From Adiantum capillus-veneris (lineage: Eukaryota > Streptophyta > Polypodiopsida > Polypodiales > Pteridaceae): 64,000 nucleotides of DNA. The stretch covers positions 34,364,558-34,428,557 of the forward strand of contig CM043946.1 in the NCBI GenBank assembly GCA_014529385.2, given 5' to 3'. This document shows positions 31,769 to 44,184 of this stretch, one piece after another. The stretch's first letter is position 1, and each line of letters starts with the position of its first letter. The notes beneath the pieces are model-generated. The model was not told the DNA's origin. It searched no databases and was given only the letters and a program-made list of their open reading frames with translations. The translations under genes and the position numbers were made by a program.

Positions 31769-33287
31769 ATGGCTGACAATAGTAAAGAGAATGAAATTAA
31801 TGTTGATAGCTTTGATTTGGCTAATGAGCAGGCTACTAATGATGCCCCTATTCTTGTTAACTACCTTGTTTCTAGGCTTCAACAAGCCATGGTCAATCCA
31901 TCCCTCCAAAGTGAAGTGCAACGGCAGCTTCGTGCTCATGGGATTCTCCAAGCTCCCCACCATGAAGAGAGAGTACCTAGGAAGCCTCCTTGTGAGACTT
32001 CCAAAAGAGACCTCTCTCCGATTCAGGAAGAAGAAGAGGATCTATACGAAGGGCTCAAAATTTTACTTCTTGATGATACGTCTCCTTCCCAAAGGAGAAC
32101 TCAAGATCCCCCCACCAAAGGAATGAGAAAGAAGTTAGTCTCCTGCCACCTCGGGTGGAGATGGCTCCACAAAGATGGTGGGAAAAAGTCTCTTTCATCA
32201 CCTCCTAAACAGAGAAGACCATCGCATACCTCTCCACACAATAATTCAAAGATGGATGATAAAAAACAAGAGAAGAACAAGGCGAGAAATAGGTCACCCT
32301 CTTCTCCATATTCTTCATCCTGTTCCTCTTATGAATAAAGTGATGGTGCAGACAAAGAGGAACAAGTCAAGAAAAAGGCGAGAAAGAGTTTATCCTCTTC
32401 TCCATCTTCCTCAAATTCTTCATCTTTTGAAGAAAGCGACGGTGCAACTTTTGAACCATCAAAAAGAAGAGGCCATAGGAAATCCTATGCCGCATGGAAG
32501 AGGTCGTTCAAGCTCAAGAAGTTCAAAGAGGGAGGAAAGAACATCTCTTTTCTTACCTACGATGGCATCGTTGGTGCTATGGACAAAGTCATGGCTTTCA
32601 TCCAACAATTTGTGGGGTGTTTGGAGATGAGGGCTTCATGGAGTCCTATAAGCTACGCCATGTAGCTTTGCATTTTCAAAAGTCCACCAGGCAATGGTGG
32701 TCTAGCCAGGCAATGGTGGTCTAGTAGCCTACAGGAAAATGGTGAAGCCCCACAAACATGGAAAGCCTTAAGAGCTTCCATCATGAAGCAGGTTTTGGCC
32801 ACTGATGCCAAAGACAAAGTACTCACCGAATGGCGAAGCTTGAATCTCTCTCTCTAGGAATCCATTCACAAATATGTAGATGGGTTTTAGGAGTTACATC
32901 TCAAAGCCACTGTCTTCAAAAAGATGGATTTTGGAGAGCAAAAACAACAATTTTGTGCGGGCTTTAACTGAAGATATGGCGGAGTATGTCAACTCCCAAA
33001 GGCCACGCACCATATCTACAGTCATACACCATACCATGGTGGCTTCACGAATCAATTTCCAAATAGGAGCTAAGAGAAATCTTAAGCCGACGAAAAACAA
33101 GGGTTCCAATGAGCCTAAGGGGAAGGACAATCTCCAAAAGTCTCCTAAGGGAAATTCCAATAACAACAAAGCTAAGGAGAAGGGAGTTTACAAAGGCAAA
33201 AACAAACTCTCTCCTGAAGAGCTTGAGCATTATCGCAAGGATAACCGTTGCGTACCACGCTTGCCCCCAAAAGAACACCCGCCATGA
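31769..33287 (+). pseudogene. Element A gag
   Basis: The frame starting at the ATG at 31769 encodes an N-terminal region (VNYLVSRLQQAMVNPSLQ), a long K/R/S/E-rich tract (to about 32.5 kb, with a TAA at 32336), then a capsid-like core: FLTYDGIVGAMDKVMAFIQQ, a shift near 32.62 kb, ALHFQKSTRQWWSS, TWKALRASIMKQVL, and FGEQKQQFCAG. A lysine/asparagine-rich tail (32.88-33.29 kb) follows, with SPEELEHYRKDNRC as the start of a knuckle-like segment. The order and the W-containing core fit the retrotransposon gag family. At least two frameshifts and three stops break it. No intact CCHC knuckle is seen. Confidence 0.75.
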
Positions 33288-33586
33288 GCCTCCTAGAGCT
33301 ACCTTGGTCGAAATCCAAGAAGAGAAAGCTCACCACAAAGGATCTCCTCTATGCCATGCTTGGGGAAAGGTAAGAGAACATGATGCTTTTGTTCTCTTTG
33401 ACCCTGGTTCTACTCGCAATTTCATATCCACAGAGTTGGCCACCAAGCTAGGAATCCAAGCCTATGAGGTGGGAGATGTCCTATATGTCGATGGTGCTTT
33501 CAAGGGGTAAGAAGCTTCAGTCACTCCCTTAATCGGGAAATTGAGGCTCCATGTCCAAAGCTATGTAGACAAAGAGGACTTCTTTA
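33288..33586 (+). pseudogene. Element A protease, 5' part, interrupted by copia element C
   Basis: Contains VLFDPGSTRNFISTELATKL (about 33.39-33.45 kb), the flap-side pattern of plant retropepsins with DPG at the active-site position where DSG is usual. A stop lies at 33508. The region ends at the target duplication CTTTA. The protease resumes on the far side of C at 39,086 (HVILGAPWFDRM, about 39.10-39.14 kb) in matching phase, which proves the insertion point. Confidence 0.85.
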
Positions 33587-34307
33587 TCTTAAGTATGGAG
33601 CCTAATTTACCCTTGTAATTTTCTCTGGTAAAAGCGCACATTTGTAAGGCCCCCATTATGAGGAGAAGCCATCGTGCATGAAGGAAAATCACTCACCGGA
33701 AACCAAAATTTTCACGGCCAAAAAATTGCCGGAATATTCCTTTTCGCTGGAATATTATGGCCGGACGGCGGCCGTAGACAATGATCGGAAAGTGGTCGAA
33801 AAACAATCGTCGGTTGGCCGGTGGTGGCCGGTAGTCAATGGCCGGTGGCCGGTGGTTGGAAGTCAATGGCCGGTTGCCAGTGTGGCCGAATTCAAAAGCG
33901 GACTTGTCTTCTCAAGGCGGCCACACATGGGTGGATTGGAGGGTCCGATTTGGACTTATCTACACAAGGGCGGCTACACATGGCTGCCTCTCATGGGCAA
34001 CCCTTTTGGCCTATAAAAGGAGGCCATTTCTACACACATTTCATAGTGTGAAGTTGATGCAACAAGGTGAGTGTGAGGTGGTGAGAGTGAAGCAAGGCGA
34101 GAGCTCCATTAAGGGTATAATCCCTTTGTAAACTACTTCTTGTTTTGAAGTACTAAAGCCATTAAGTGGCTGGTTTCCCATGGACGTAGCCCACATTGGG
34201 TGAACCACGTATATCGTGTGTACTCTCTCTCTCTCTCTACTCTATAATCTCGTGTATGTAAATCTGTCTCTCTCCATCAAGTAATCTACTTAAATTATTT
34301 CCAAACA
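33587..34307 (+). repeat. Element C 5' LTR
   Basis: 721 bp, ends TTATTTCCAAACA. TATA box CTATAAAAGG at about 34011, followed by a TTCTACACAC start-like region. Several GGCCGG-type repeats (GGTGGCCGGTAGTCAATGG) lie upstream of it. A CT microsatellite lies near 34,224. Confidence 0.95.
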
Positions 34308-34380
34308 ATTGGTATCAGAGCAAGCTTTGCTCGTAGCTAAATTATCTCAAGGAAAGGATTCCTTGAATTGAGTGGGAGTT

Positions 34381-37300
34381 ATGGCGGAGGAAGGGAAGCT
34401 CAAGACTGAGAAGTTCAACGGCAAAAACTACCAACATTGGAAGATGCAGATTGAAGACTATCTCTACCAGAAGGACCTCTATTTTCCACTAGGCAGTCTT
34501 GCGAAGAAGCCCGCAACAATGGCAGATGAAGCACGGATTGTCCTTGATTGAAAGGCACTGGGAACAATCCGGTTAAGCTTGGCGTCAACGGTGGCCTTCA
34601 ATGTTTCGGACATGAAGACCTCGGAGGACTTGATGAAGTCACTTGACGACTTCTACGAGAAACCATCGGCATCCAATAAGGTATTTCTTATGAAGCACTT
34701 GTTCAATCTAAAGATGGCAGAGAATGGTTCAGTTGCAGAACACCTAAATGACTTTAACACAAACTTAAGTCAACTTCGATCGGTGAAAATCAATTTCGAT
34801 GATGAAGTGCGAGCTCTCCTTATACTACCATCTCTATCGGATAGTTGGGACAGCCTTGTGATGGCTGTAAGTAATTCTATCTCTGGTACAAATACTCTTA
34901 AGTTTGATGATGTTGTGGGTGTTATCCTAAGCGAGGAAATACGAAGGAGAAGCACAGGAGAATCATCAAGTGCTGCATTGTCAGTGGAAACAAGAGGAAG
35001 GCCTCAGGAGAGGTTCAAAAGCCAAAAGGGTCGTGATCGCTCAAGATGGAGCAAGTCACGCACAAAGTCAGTTCTTGAATGTTGGAACTGCGGCAAGAAG
35101 GGCCACATCAAGAAGGATTGCTGGTCCAAGAAGAAGAAGGAGACTAAGTCTCAAGACAACAAGCCAACATCGGAGGCCAATGTGGCAGGTAAAGTAGATC
35201 AAGATGCTCTAATTCTCTCATTAGACAATGTGTCTAATTCCTCGATAGTAGATTACGGGGCTTCATTCCATGTGACACCACACAAGCAACATTTCCAAGA
35301 CTACACCAAAGGTAATTTTAGGTATGTATACTTGGGAGATGATGAAGCTTGTGAGATTGTCGGCAAAGGTACAGTTACTGTCAAAACTGCTAACAGAAAT
35401 GAATGGAATCTTAAAGATGTTAGGCATGTTCCTTCTCTTCACAAAAATTTGATCTCTACAGGACAATTGGACGATGAAGGTCACAACATTGCATTCGGAA
35501 ACAAACGGTGGAAGATCTCAAAGGGATCTTTGGTGGTTGCCAAGGGAGAAAAGGTCGGTACACTTTACTTGTATACTGTTAGCACGCAACCTTCATCTTG
35601 TGCAACAACAACATAAGTTGACAGTGCGGTGTGGCACTACCGACTTGGGCATATGAGTGCCAAAGGAATGCAAATCCTTCAAACAAAGAAGCTTCTACCA
35701 GGTTTGAAAGAATTGGACTTAGAGTTCTATGAAGATTGTGTTTATGGTAAACAAAAGAGGGTAAAATTTCAAAAATTAAGAAATGAAAGAAAAAATAAAA
35801 AACTTGAGTTGGTTCATTCTGATGTTTGGGATCCTGCAAGTACACCATCACTTGTGGCTCATTACTATGTAACATTCATAGACGATTCGACTAGAAAAAC
35901 ATGGATTTATGTCATGAAGAATAAATCTGATGTATTTTCCATATTTCAAAGGTGGAAAGTCTTTGTGGAGAATGAAACAGGTACCAAGGTTAAATGCCTC
36001 AGATCCGAAAATGTAGGCGAATATTGCAGCCAAGCTTTTCAAAGCTTTTGTGCTAGCAATGGCATTCGGAGGCAAAGGACAACCCCAAGGACACCTCAAC
36101 AAAATGGAATTTCAGAAAGGATGAACAGGACAATCATGGAGCGAGCACGAAGCATGCGGCTACATGCAAGACTACCGCTTGAGCTTTGGGCGAAAGCTGT
36201 AAGTATGTCTGTGTACTTAATCAATCGGTCACCCTCAACGGCATTGGATGGGGGAGTTCCAGAAGAGGCATGGACAGGTAAACCGGTGAATTATGCATTT
36301 CTCAAAGTATTTGGGTGTGAGGCTTTCATGCACATAGATAGAAGCCTAAGATCAAAGCTAGATGCAAAGTCCAAAAAGTGTTTCTTCATTGGCTATGGAG
36401 AAGGTGACTTTGGGTATCGCCTATGGAATCCTGAAGATGGTAAAATCTTAAGGAGTAGGGATGTAATTTTTAACGAACAAAATATGTACAAAGATTACTT
36501 GGAAAGAAAACAAACAAAAGAAACAGGTGATGAGTACATGGAGCTTGAGGACAGTGAAGACTCAAGGACTGCAAACGGTGACAATGTGCAACAACGTCAA
36601 CCAAATGAGGAGCCTCAACCTATTCCCCGAAGATCTACAAGAGCAAGTAGACCTCCAGAAAGGTTTGTTCCTTCCTTCAACTATCTCTTGATCTCAGATT
36701 CTAGAGACCCGGAATCATACGAAGAAGCTATGCAACATGAATCCAAAGAAGAATGGACGAAGAGCATGCAAGTGGAGATGGACTCACTACATTGCAACCA
36801 AACATGGGAGTTGGTTGAGTTGCCTAAAGGTAAGCAGGCACTTCAAAACAAATGGGTGTACAAGCTGAAGGAAGAAGAAGGTGGGAAGAAAAGGTACAAG
36901 TCTAGGCTTGTGGTAAAAGGGTTTTCTCAAAAGAAAGGTATTGACTTCGATGAAATATTTTCTCCTGTTTTGTAAAAATGAACTCAATTAAGCTTGTCTT
37001 AAGCTTTGTGGCTGCTCATGATCTAAATGTCGAGCAAATGGATGTAAATACGGCATTCCCTCACGGTGACTTAGAGGAGGAAATCTACATGCTTCAACCA
37101 AAGGGGTATGAAGTAAAAGGTAAGGAGAAAATGGTTTGCAGATTAAAGAAGAGCTTGTATGGTTTAAAGCAAGCATCAAGACAATGGTACTTGAAGTTTG
37201 ATCGATGGATGTTGGATCATGGATTCACAAGATGCAACTCGGATCACTGCGTATACACGAAGAATTTGGGAGATGGAAAATTCATCATCCTAATGTTGTA

Positions 37301-38261
37301 TGTTGATGACATGTTGATTTCAAGTGCTCACATGCAAGACATCAAAGACCTAAAAGAGGAGCTGTCTAAATCTTTTTCAATGAAATATTTAGGTGCTGCA
37401 AAGAGGATACTTGTAATGAAAATATCAAGGGACAGGACGAAGAAGACAATAAAGCTATCTCAAGAAGATTACATCAAGAAGGTACTAGAAAGGTTTGCAA
37501 TGCAAAATGCAAAACCAGTTTCTACACCTTTGGCTGGTCATTTTAAACTAACGAAGGATATGTGTCCAAAGACACAAGAGGAGATAGCCTATATGTCTAA
37601 AGTTCCATATGCTGCAGCGGTAGGTTCTCTAATGTATGCTATGGTCTGGACAAGGCCAGACATTGCACATGAAGTGGGAGTTGTGAGTAGGTTCATGGAC
37701 AACCCAGGTAAAGAGCATTGGCAAGCTGTGAAGTGGATACTTAGGTATCTAAAAGGGACAACAACAAATGCTTTGTATTTTGGAGGAACTGATATTTTTC
37801 TAGAAGGGTATGCTGATGCAGATATGGCAGGTGACAGAGATACTCGAAGAAGCACTACTGGCTATGTGTTCACGGTTGGAGGCACAGCAGTAAGCTGGGC
37901 TTCAAAGCTGCAGAAAGTGGTTTCACTTTCTACCACGGAAGCAGAGTATGTAGCAATGACGGAGGCAAGCAAATAAATTATGTGGCTTCACAGATTCTTA
38001 GAAGAGCTTGGATTCAAACAAGACAATTGTGTCTTGTACAGTGATAGCCAAAGCGCTATCCATCTTGTGAAGAACTCAGCCTTTCATTCAAGGACAAAGC
38101 ACATTGAGGTGAGATAGCACTTCATACGCACTCTTTTGGAAGGGGGACAACTAAAGCTAGGAAAGGTGCATACAAGTGGAAATCCTTCAGACATGTTTAC
38201 AAAGGTGGTCAACAAGGATAAGTTGAGCTTTTGCTCATCTTCAATCGGCATTCAAGGATAA
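34381..38261 (+). pseudogene. Element C gag-pol polyprotein
   Basis: Starts MAEEGKLKTEKFNGKNYQ at 34381. UBN2-type gag with YEKPSASNKVFLMKHLFNLK, zinc knuckle CWNCGKKGHIKKDC at about 35.08 kb. The protease has VDYGASFHVTP, where Tyr replaces the second active-site residue. Integrase zinc region HYRLGHMSAKGM has Tyr for the first CxxC cysteine (FYEDCVYGK). The catalytic core shows FIDDSTR, RSENVGEY (Asp replaced by Glu) and NGISERMNRT. The reverse transcriptase has AFPHGDLEEEIYM and YVDD at 37299-37310. RNase H has GYADADMAGD and STTEAEYVAM. Nonsense codons lie at 34549, 35614, 37974 and 38115. A 2-base insertion near 36,970 shifts frame before the reverse transcriptase. Several active-site substitutions mean it would be inactive even without the stops. 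Confidence 0.95.
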
Positions 38262-38321
38262 GAAGCCAGAATGGAAAGCAGTCACAGGTTTGGTTTGGAG
38301 ATCAGTCTCCAAGTGGGAGAT

Positions 38322-39080
38322 TGTTAAGTATGGAGCCTGATTTACCCTTGTAATTTTCTCTGATAAAAGCGCACATTTGTAAGGCCCCCATTATGAGGAG
38401 AAACCATCGTGCATGAAGGAAAATCACTTGCCGGAAACCAAAATTTTCACGGGCCAAAAAATCAGGGGCAACTTTAGGGGCCTCGAGGGCCGGAGCCCCC
38501 GAGACATTTTTTTTCCCTTGCCGGAATATTCCTTTTTTCCGGAATATTATGGTCGGACGGTGGCCGGAAAGTGGTCGGAAAACAACCGTCGGTTGGCCGG
38601 TGGTGGCCGGTAGTCAATGGCCGGTGGCCAGTGTGGACGAATTCAAAAGTGGACTTGTCTTCTCAAGGTGGCCACACATGGACGGATTGGAGGGTCCGAT
38701 TTGGACTTATCTACACAAGGGCGGCTACACATGGCTGCCTCTCATGGGCAGCCCTTTTGGCCTATAAAAGGAGGCCATTTCTACACACATTTCATAGTGT
38801 GAAGTTGATGCAACAAAGTGAGTGTGAGGTGGTGAGAGTGAAGCAAGGCGAGAGCTCCATTAAGGGTATAATCCCTTTGTAAACTACTTCTTGTTTTGAA
38901 GTACTAAAGCCATTGAGTGGCTGCTTTCCCGTGGACGTAGCCCACATTGGGTGAACCACGTATATCGTGTGTACTCTCTCTCTCTCTCTCTCTACTCTAT
39001 AATCTCGTGTATGTAAATCTGTCTCTCTCCATTAAGTAATCTACTCAATTATCTATTTAGCTACGTATTATTTCCAAACA
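38322..39080 (+). repeat. Element C 3' LTR
   Basis: 759 bp, TGTTAAGTATGGAGCC to TTCCAAACA. Relative to the 5' LTR it carries an extra ~60-base GC-rich block (GGGGCCTCGAGGGCCGGAGC, 38,476-38,500), lacks some GGCCGG repeats near 33,850, and has a longer CT microsatellite (about 38973-38993). Confidence 0.95.
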
Positions 39081-39085
39081 CTTTA

Positions 39086-41940
39086 TCTCTCCTCTCAAGC
39101 ATGAGCATGTAATCCTAGGGGCACCATGGTTTGATCGCATGGCTGCCATGTTAAATTCCCTGAAAGGAAAATCTACTTTAGGTTTAGGGAAAAAGATATG
39201 TACATAGATGCAAAAGAGTCGGGTAACACCATACCCATTGTACATACCCCATTGTACATACGCAAGCTTTCAATAAGTCAATAAAGAGCTCTATTTCCAT
39301 GTACATGATTTTTGTTAAAGATTCTCAAAATGAACCTAGTGATTTAGCAAAAGGAAATATAAACAATCACAAGGAATTAGAGTTATCCAATTTTCTCAAG
39401 GGATTTCAAGATGTCTTTATTGACGACATCCCTTGTGAACTACCTCCTAAACGAGGCAATGATGACCATGCAATTGAGCTTCTTCCAAGAAGTTCACTTC
39501 CTAATAAACCTCCTTATAGAGTTTCTCAAGCTCAACAAGAGGAGATTATGCAGCAAGTACATGAGTAAGTTGAGAAGGGCATGGTTAGGCCTAGCTCATC
39601 TCCATTTTGTTCACTCGTGCTATTAGTGCAAAAGAAAGACGGCACATATCGTATGTGTGTCGACTATAGAGAACTAAATAGGATCACTATCAAAAATAGG
39701 TTTCTCGATCCATGGGTAGAAGACCTATTTGATAAGCTACAAGGGTCGACCTACTTCAGTAGGATTGACCTAAAAAGTGGCTACCATCAAATAAGGATAG
39801 TTGATCAAGACATTGTAAAGACCGCATTTTGCACTATGTTTGGTCTTTACGAATACATTGTCATGCCTTTTGGCTTGACCAATGCACCAACCACATTCAA
39901 CAGCTTGGTGGAGAAGCTATTCAGGCCTCACCGAACCTCTACTGGAGTGTTCTTTGATGATGTTATCATCTACTCTAATTCACTAGACGAACACAAGCAA
40001 CATCTCTAGGTAATATTTCAAGTCCTACAAGAGAATAAAATTTATATTAACCAAAAGAAAAGTGAGTTTTTCTTACAAGAGATTCAATATTTAGGTCACA
40101 TTATCTCTCAAGATGGCATCCAAATGGATCCATCAAAGCTAGAGGTAATAAAAGGATGGCCTAATCCAAGAAATCTTCATGAACTAAGAAGCTTTATAGG
40201 TATGTGTGCATACTATAGACGCTTCATAGAAAAGTTCTGACAAATCGCGAGACCATTACATGACCTAATAAAGAAAAACGTTAGGTATACATGGTCTGCC
40301 AAGGAGAATAATGCTTTCTAAAAGCTTAAAGAAAAGCTTATCTCTCAATATGTGCTTACATTGTCAGATCTCTCAAAGCCATTTGACGTCCAATGTGACG
40401 CTTGTGGTGATTGGATTGGAGTTGTTTTGCTCCAAGAAGGGCACGCCATAGCCTATGAAATCCAAAGGCTTGACCCTATTGAGCAAGCTTAAGGCATATA
40501 TGAAAAGGAACTCCTCGTAGTTCTACATGCCTTAGACTCGTGGAAGCACTATCTTTTGGGGACTCCTTTCATTCTGCGGACGGATCACCAAATCCTTAAG
40601 TACTTCATGACGCATTCCAAGCTCTCCGACAAACAATGAGGTGGGAAAATTTTCTTTTGCAAGTTCATTTTCATATTGCTCACGTTGTTGGCAAGCATAA
40701 TCAAGTAGCCGATCCACTCTCAAGACGGCCGAGGGTGAATGCGGTTTCCATAGCAACTCACAATGATCTATCTTCTTGATAGATGAGTATGCTATTGATC
40801 CTGATTTTAGAGATGTGATTCCAGCCCTTGCACTAGAGAAGAAAGAGGAACCATTTACTTTACAAGATGGTTATCTTCTCTATGGAAATGGACTATGCGT
40901 TACCAACTCACTACGTGAGAAAGTAATGTATGAATCTCATGCTCCTCCTTATGTGTGGCATAGAGGCATTCAGTCTACCCTAAAAGGATTGAACCATATT
41001 TCTATTGGCCTACCATGAAAGCAAACATACAAGAGTATGTTTCTAAGTGTGTGGTATGCCAAAAGACAAAGTTTGATAGAGGGAAGCAACCTGGGTTGCT
41101 TCAACCTTTGTCAATCCCTAATTCACCATGGGAGAGCATATCCATGGATTTTATCTTTGGATTGCCTAAGTTTATCCATGGGAATACGGGAAAATGGACG
41201 ATAGTAGATAGCTTCAGCAAACAAGCTCATTTTATACCTGTCAAAAAGAATATCAAAGCCCATCAAATGGAAACCCTCTTCATATCACAAATCTTCAAGT
41301 ACCATGACTTGTCGATGTCCATAGTGTCAGATAGAGATCCTAGAATGACTAGTAATTTTTGGAAGGGTCTCTTTGAGAATTTAGGACAAGGCTAAACTTC
41401 TCTTCAGCCTACCACCTACAAACGGATGGCCAAAGTGAAATAGCTAACCTAACAATCCTTGATCTACTAAAATCCTATGTAACGGAAGTAGATCAAAGGT
41501 CCCAATGGGAGAAGTACTTACCCTTAGTGGAGTATGCTTACAATAATATTGTACATACTTCCACAACAAAAGCACCTTTTGAGGTAATTGAGGGAAGAAG
41601 TCCCCTGCTACTTAAAGTACATGGGAAGATCTTCGATGCAGATGACTATAGCCGAGACCTACAAGAAGTTTTCCAAAAGATTAAGGATGCTATCTCTATC
41701 TCACAGCAAAGGCAAAAGGTTGTTGCTGCTGCTGATAAGCACAGAAGAGCCCAAGCCTTTGAAACACTAGTTCTGTTTTCCTTCCAAGTTTTGGCAATTT
41801 ATTTGTCAAGCTAGAAAGAAGTTTTTTGTACCTTGCTTCTACCATAGGTTGTTCATGAGGGAAAGAAAACACTCGATATTTCTCCATGTCAAAATACAAT
41901 CCGTATGGATAGAATTCTGCTAAGTTCTAAGTCATAAATT
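39086..41940 (+). pseudogene. Element A protease end, RT, RNase H and integrase
   Basis: After the rest of the protease (GAPWFDRMAAM) comes a broken linker, then reverse transcriptase in frame 39581-40009: PFCSLVLLVQKKDGTYRMCV, IDLKSGYHQIRI, PFGLTNAPTTF and FFDDVIIYS (about 39.95 kb). The palm and connection continue to 40.3 kb (LGHIISQDGI; YYRRFIEKF). RNase H is at about 40.37-40.62 kb (FDVQCDACGDWIGVVL; YEKELLVVLHAL). Integrase has a zinc region ending CVVCQKTKFD (41.05 kb), PWESISMDFIFGLPKF, IVSDRDPRMTSNFW and a shifted TDGQSE-like segment near 41.42 kb, then YAYNNIVHTSTTKAPFEVI. Stops and frameshifts are numerous. No chromodomain is recognised before the coding signal ends near 41.9 kb. 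Confidence 0.9.
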
Positions 41941-42487
41941 TTAGTAAAATTTCAAGCTGTTTTGCCAAAAAAACCATAAAATTATTATATCTTTTTGTAG
42001 AGATGGCCCTTTTTATGTTTATAAAAGCCAAGTGTTAGCACTTAGTGTTACAAAACAATGGAATGCACTTTAAAGACAAGTTTCTAAGTCACACACAAGT
42101 TATAGACATAATTTCATACTTGAGCACTTACTGAATAAGAGCATAATCTTGGTCTTCCAAAGGTCCCCTCGTGGAATTGGGGCTATTATAGTGCAATTTA
42201 ACAACTACAAACGACTTTATATTTTGAAACAAAGAAACTATGTATTTTTTGGGCTCCCTAACTCAATTAAATCTCATTGCTTGAACTCTATCTTGAATTT
42301 TTTATCGTGGAAAAACTCTTGAAAATCTTGAGTTCTCCATAATAACATTAAAACCAAGGTTTTGGGCACCCCAATTGTCTATGTACCATGTACTTTGATA
42401 CATTTAGTTGATCTACATAGAAAGTTTGATATTATTTGAGGTTTTGAATGCTTATGTTTCAAGAATAAAATTATATCAAAGTTCTCT
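41941..42487. other. Element A 3' untranslated internal region, part 1
   Basis: AT-rich, no ORF. It ends with the TCTCT target site (42483-42487) where element B entered. The region continues at 45,813. Confidence 0.7.
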
Positions 42488-43895
42488 TGTCATAATAATC
42501 AATATCTAATTCTCCTAAATGATTTTCTCATATGAAACTAATCATTTAATGTGGGGAAGTGCCAGGGGAGAAAAGGCTAGAATATTGGTTAAGCTAGCAG
42601 ATCGGCCACAGTAGGGATCCAAAGGAGGGAAAATAGGGATCCAAAGGGGGGTCCATCTGCAAAAGAGCCATGTGCAACAATGGGCTAAAAAGACCCTAAG
42701 TTTCAGCCCATTATGACTTCCAAAATGCTAAGGTTCCAAAATTCAAAGGTTGTGTCCAAAGGGTTAAAGCTTAGGGGGAATTGGATGCTTTGTGTGCTCT
42801 CCAAAGTCAACACATATCCCTACATGGGAGGGGGCGAGCCCTTCTTCTAGGGGATGAGAGAGAAAGTCACACACACACACACAGGCTCCCTTTACACAAA
42901 GGGAATGAGGGACACATGTCAGCTCCCTAGGCCAGATGCCCACAAGGTGTGCCCAGTTTCTATTGGATGACCCTTGAAGTGGACCAATGAGAATTAAGCT
43001 AGAGTAAATCTAGTTTAATTAATTTAAAAACATTTAATAAAAGAAACCAATGAGAGTTAAGTCTCCTAGAAGACTATTGGGCAGTCTCACAAGGGGTCCA
43101 ATGAGCATTCAGGAGCCCAATGGCTTCTCTGATTCCTATTGGCCAGGAGGCAAAGGGGTCCAATGAGAGTTTAGTTTAATTATTTAATTACCTAAAGCTC
43201 TCACAAAAGGGGAAAGGGGGACACATGTCAGAAGGCTATCACTTATGCTGCTTAATAGTCATTGGCTTGACTTGGGGAGAGCCAATGAGGGCTCAGCAAG
43301 AGCAAATAGCAAGAGGGCTCGCCCAAGAGAGAGAGGGGGCTGATTTTTTCAAGGCATTATCACACACACACTCACACAATCTCATGTGTGAAGAAAGAGA
43401 AGACTATCTCTTCCCAAGCTTTAATGGAGAGCTCATCACCTACTCCAAGCTTGTGAGATAGAAGCCTACATCAACACACTCTTGGCATGTGGATGCAAAT
43501 CCAACCAAGAGCCAAGCTTGAATGCATGCTCATCTCCTCTACCAAGCTAATTACTAAGCTAAGGCATGCTAATATGAGTGATTATGTGAGGAGATGTACA
43601 TCTTTCTCGTAAGATACTCCTTCTTCCTCTCAATCTACTCTCATACCCTGCTAGCTCTCACCATCTTCAAAGGTGTGTGACGTCTTGGGTCTGAGAACGG
43701 GGATAATTCAAGTTGTGTTTGCTAAGTGTTTTGCTTAGTGCATGAAGCTTTCATCTTCATGGCACTAGCTAGTCTTGAAGGAACACAAAGAATTGTATTG
43801 TACAATGTCTGTCTTGATGGGAGAAACCATAATACAAAGCCTTTTGGAGGGGGGACCGCCTCCATGCAAATCCGGTCCTCAACAGTTGTCATTAG
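42488..43895 (+). repeat. Element B left LTR, 3' truncated
   Basis: Matches 44185-45595 closely up to GTTGTCATTAG and then changes to internal sequence. The TATA-like CTATAAGTAG of A's LTRs is replaced by CTTCTTCTAG. Confidence 0.9.
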
Positions 43896-44184
43896 TGCAC
43901 AAAAATGAAGTAGTATGCATGCTTAGATCAAGTTTGCGGAGACGACGTCTCCCAAAAACCAAGTAGAGCTTGTCACTCTATTATGGAAGACTGATAGGAC
44001 TAATGTGCAGACATGCTTGCGGCAGCCTCAGGCTCTCAAGCGCCAAATGGACTAGTCATCCATTGTGGAATGATGTCTTAGGGTAACATAGGGATCCTCT
44101 ACCTGCTAAGAAAAGGACTCATGAATATGCTTTATCTTCTCTACACCATAGTCGAGGATGACTATGATTTCAAGAGAGAGGTAA

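Larger units (their letters stand above)
33587..39080 (+). mobile_element. Element C: Ty1/copia LTR retrotransposon inserted in element A protease
   Basis: LTRs 33587-34307 (721 bp) and 38322-39080 (759 bp). Target duplication CTTTA at 33582-33586 and 39081-39085. Integrase precedes reverse transcriptase, which is diagnostic of copia. A primer site TGGTATCAGAGC lies at 34310-34321, and the purine tract AAGTGGGAGA at 38311-38320 sits just before the 3' LTR. The 5' LTR begins TC where the 3' LTR has TG, a terminal mutation. Length about 5.5 kb, normal for copia. Stops and a 2-base insertion inactivate it. Confidence 0.95.

Noticed and set aside
33678-34131. Overlapping ORFs of 76-112 codons in the copia LTRs, also at 38.4-38.9 kb.
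   Set aside because: They fall inside LTR DNA in three overlapping phases and change with LTR indels.
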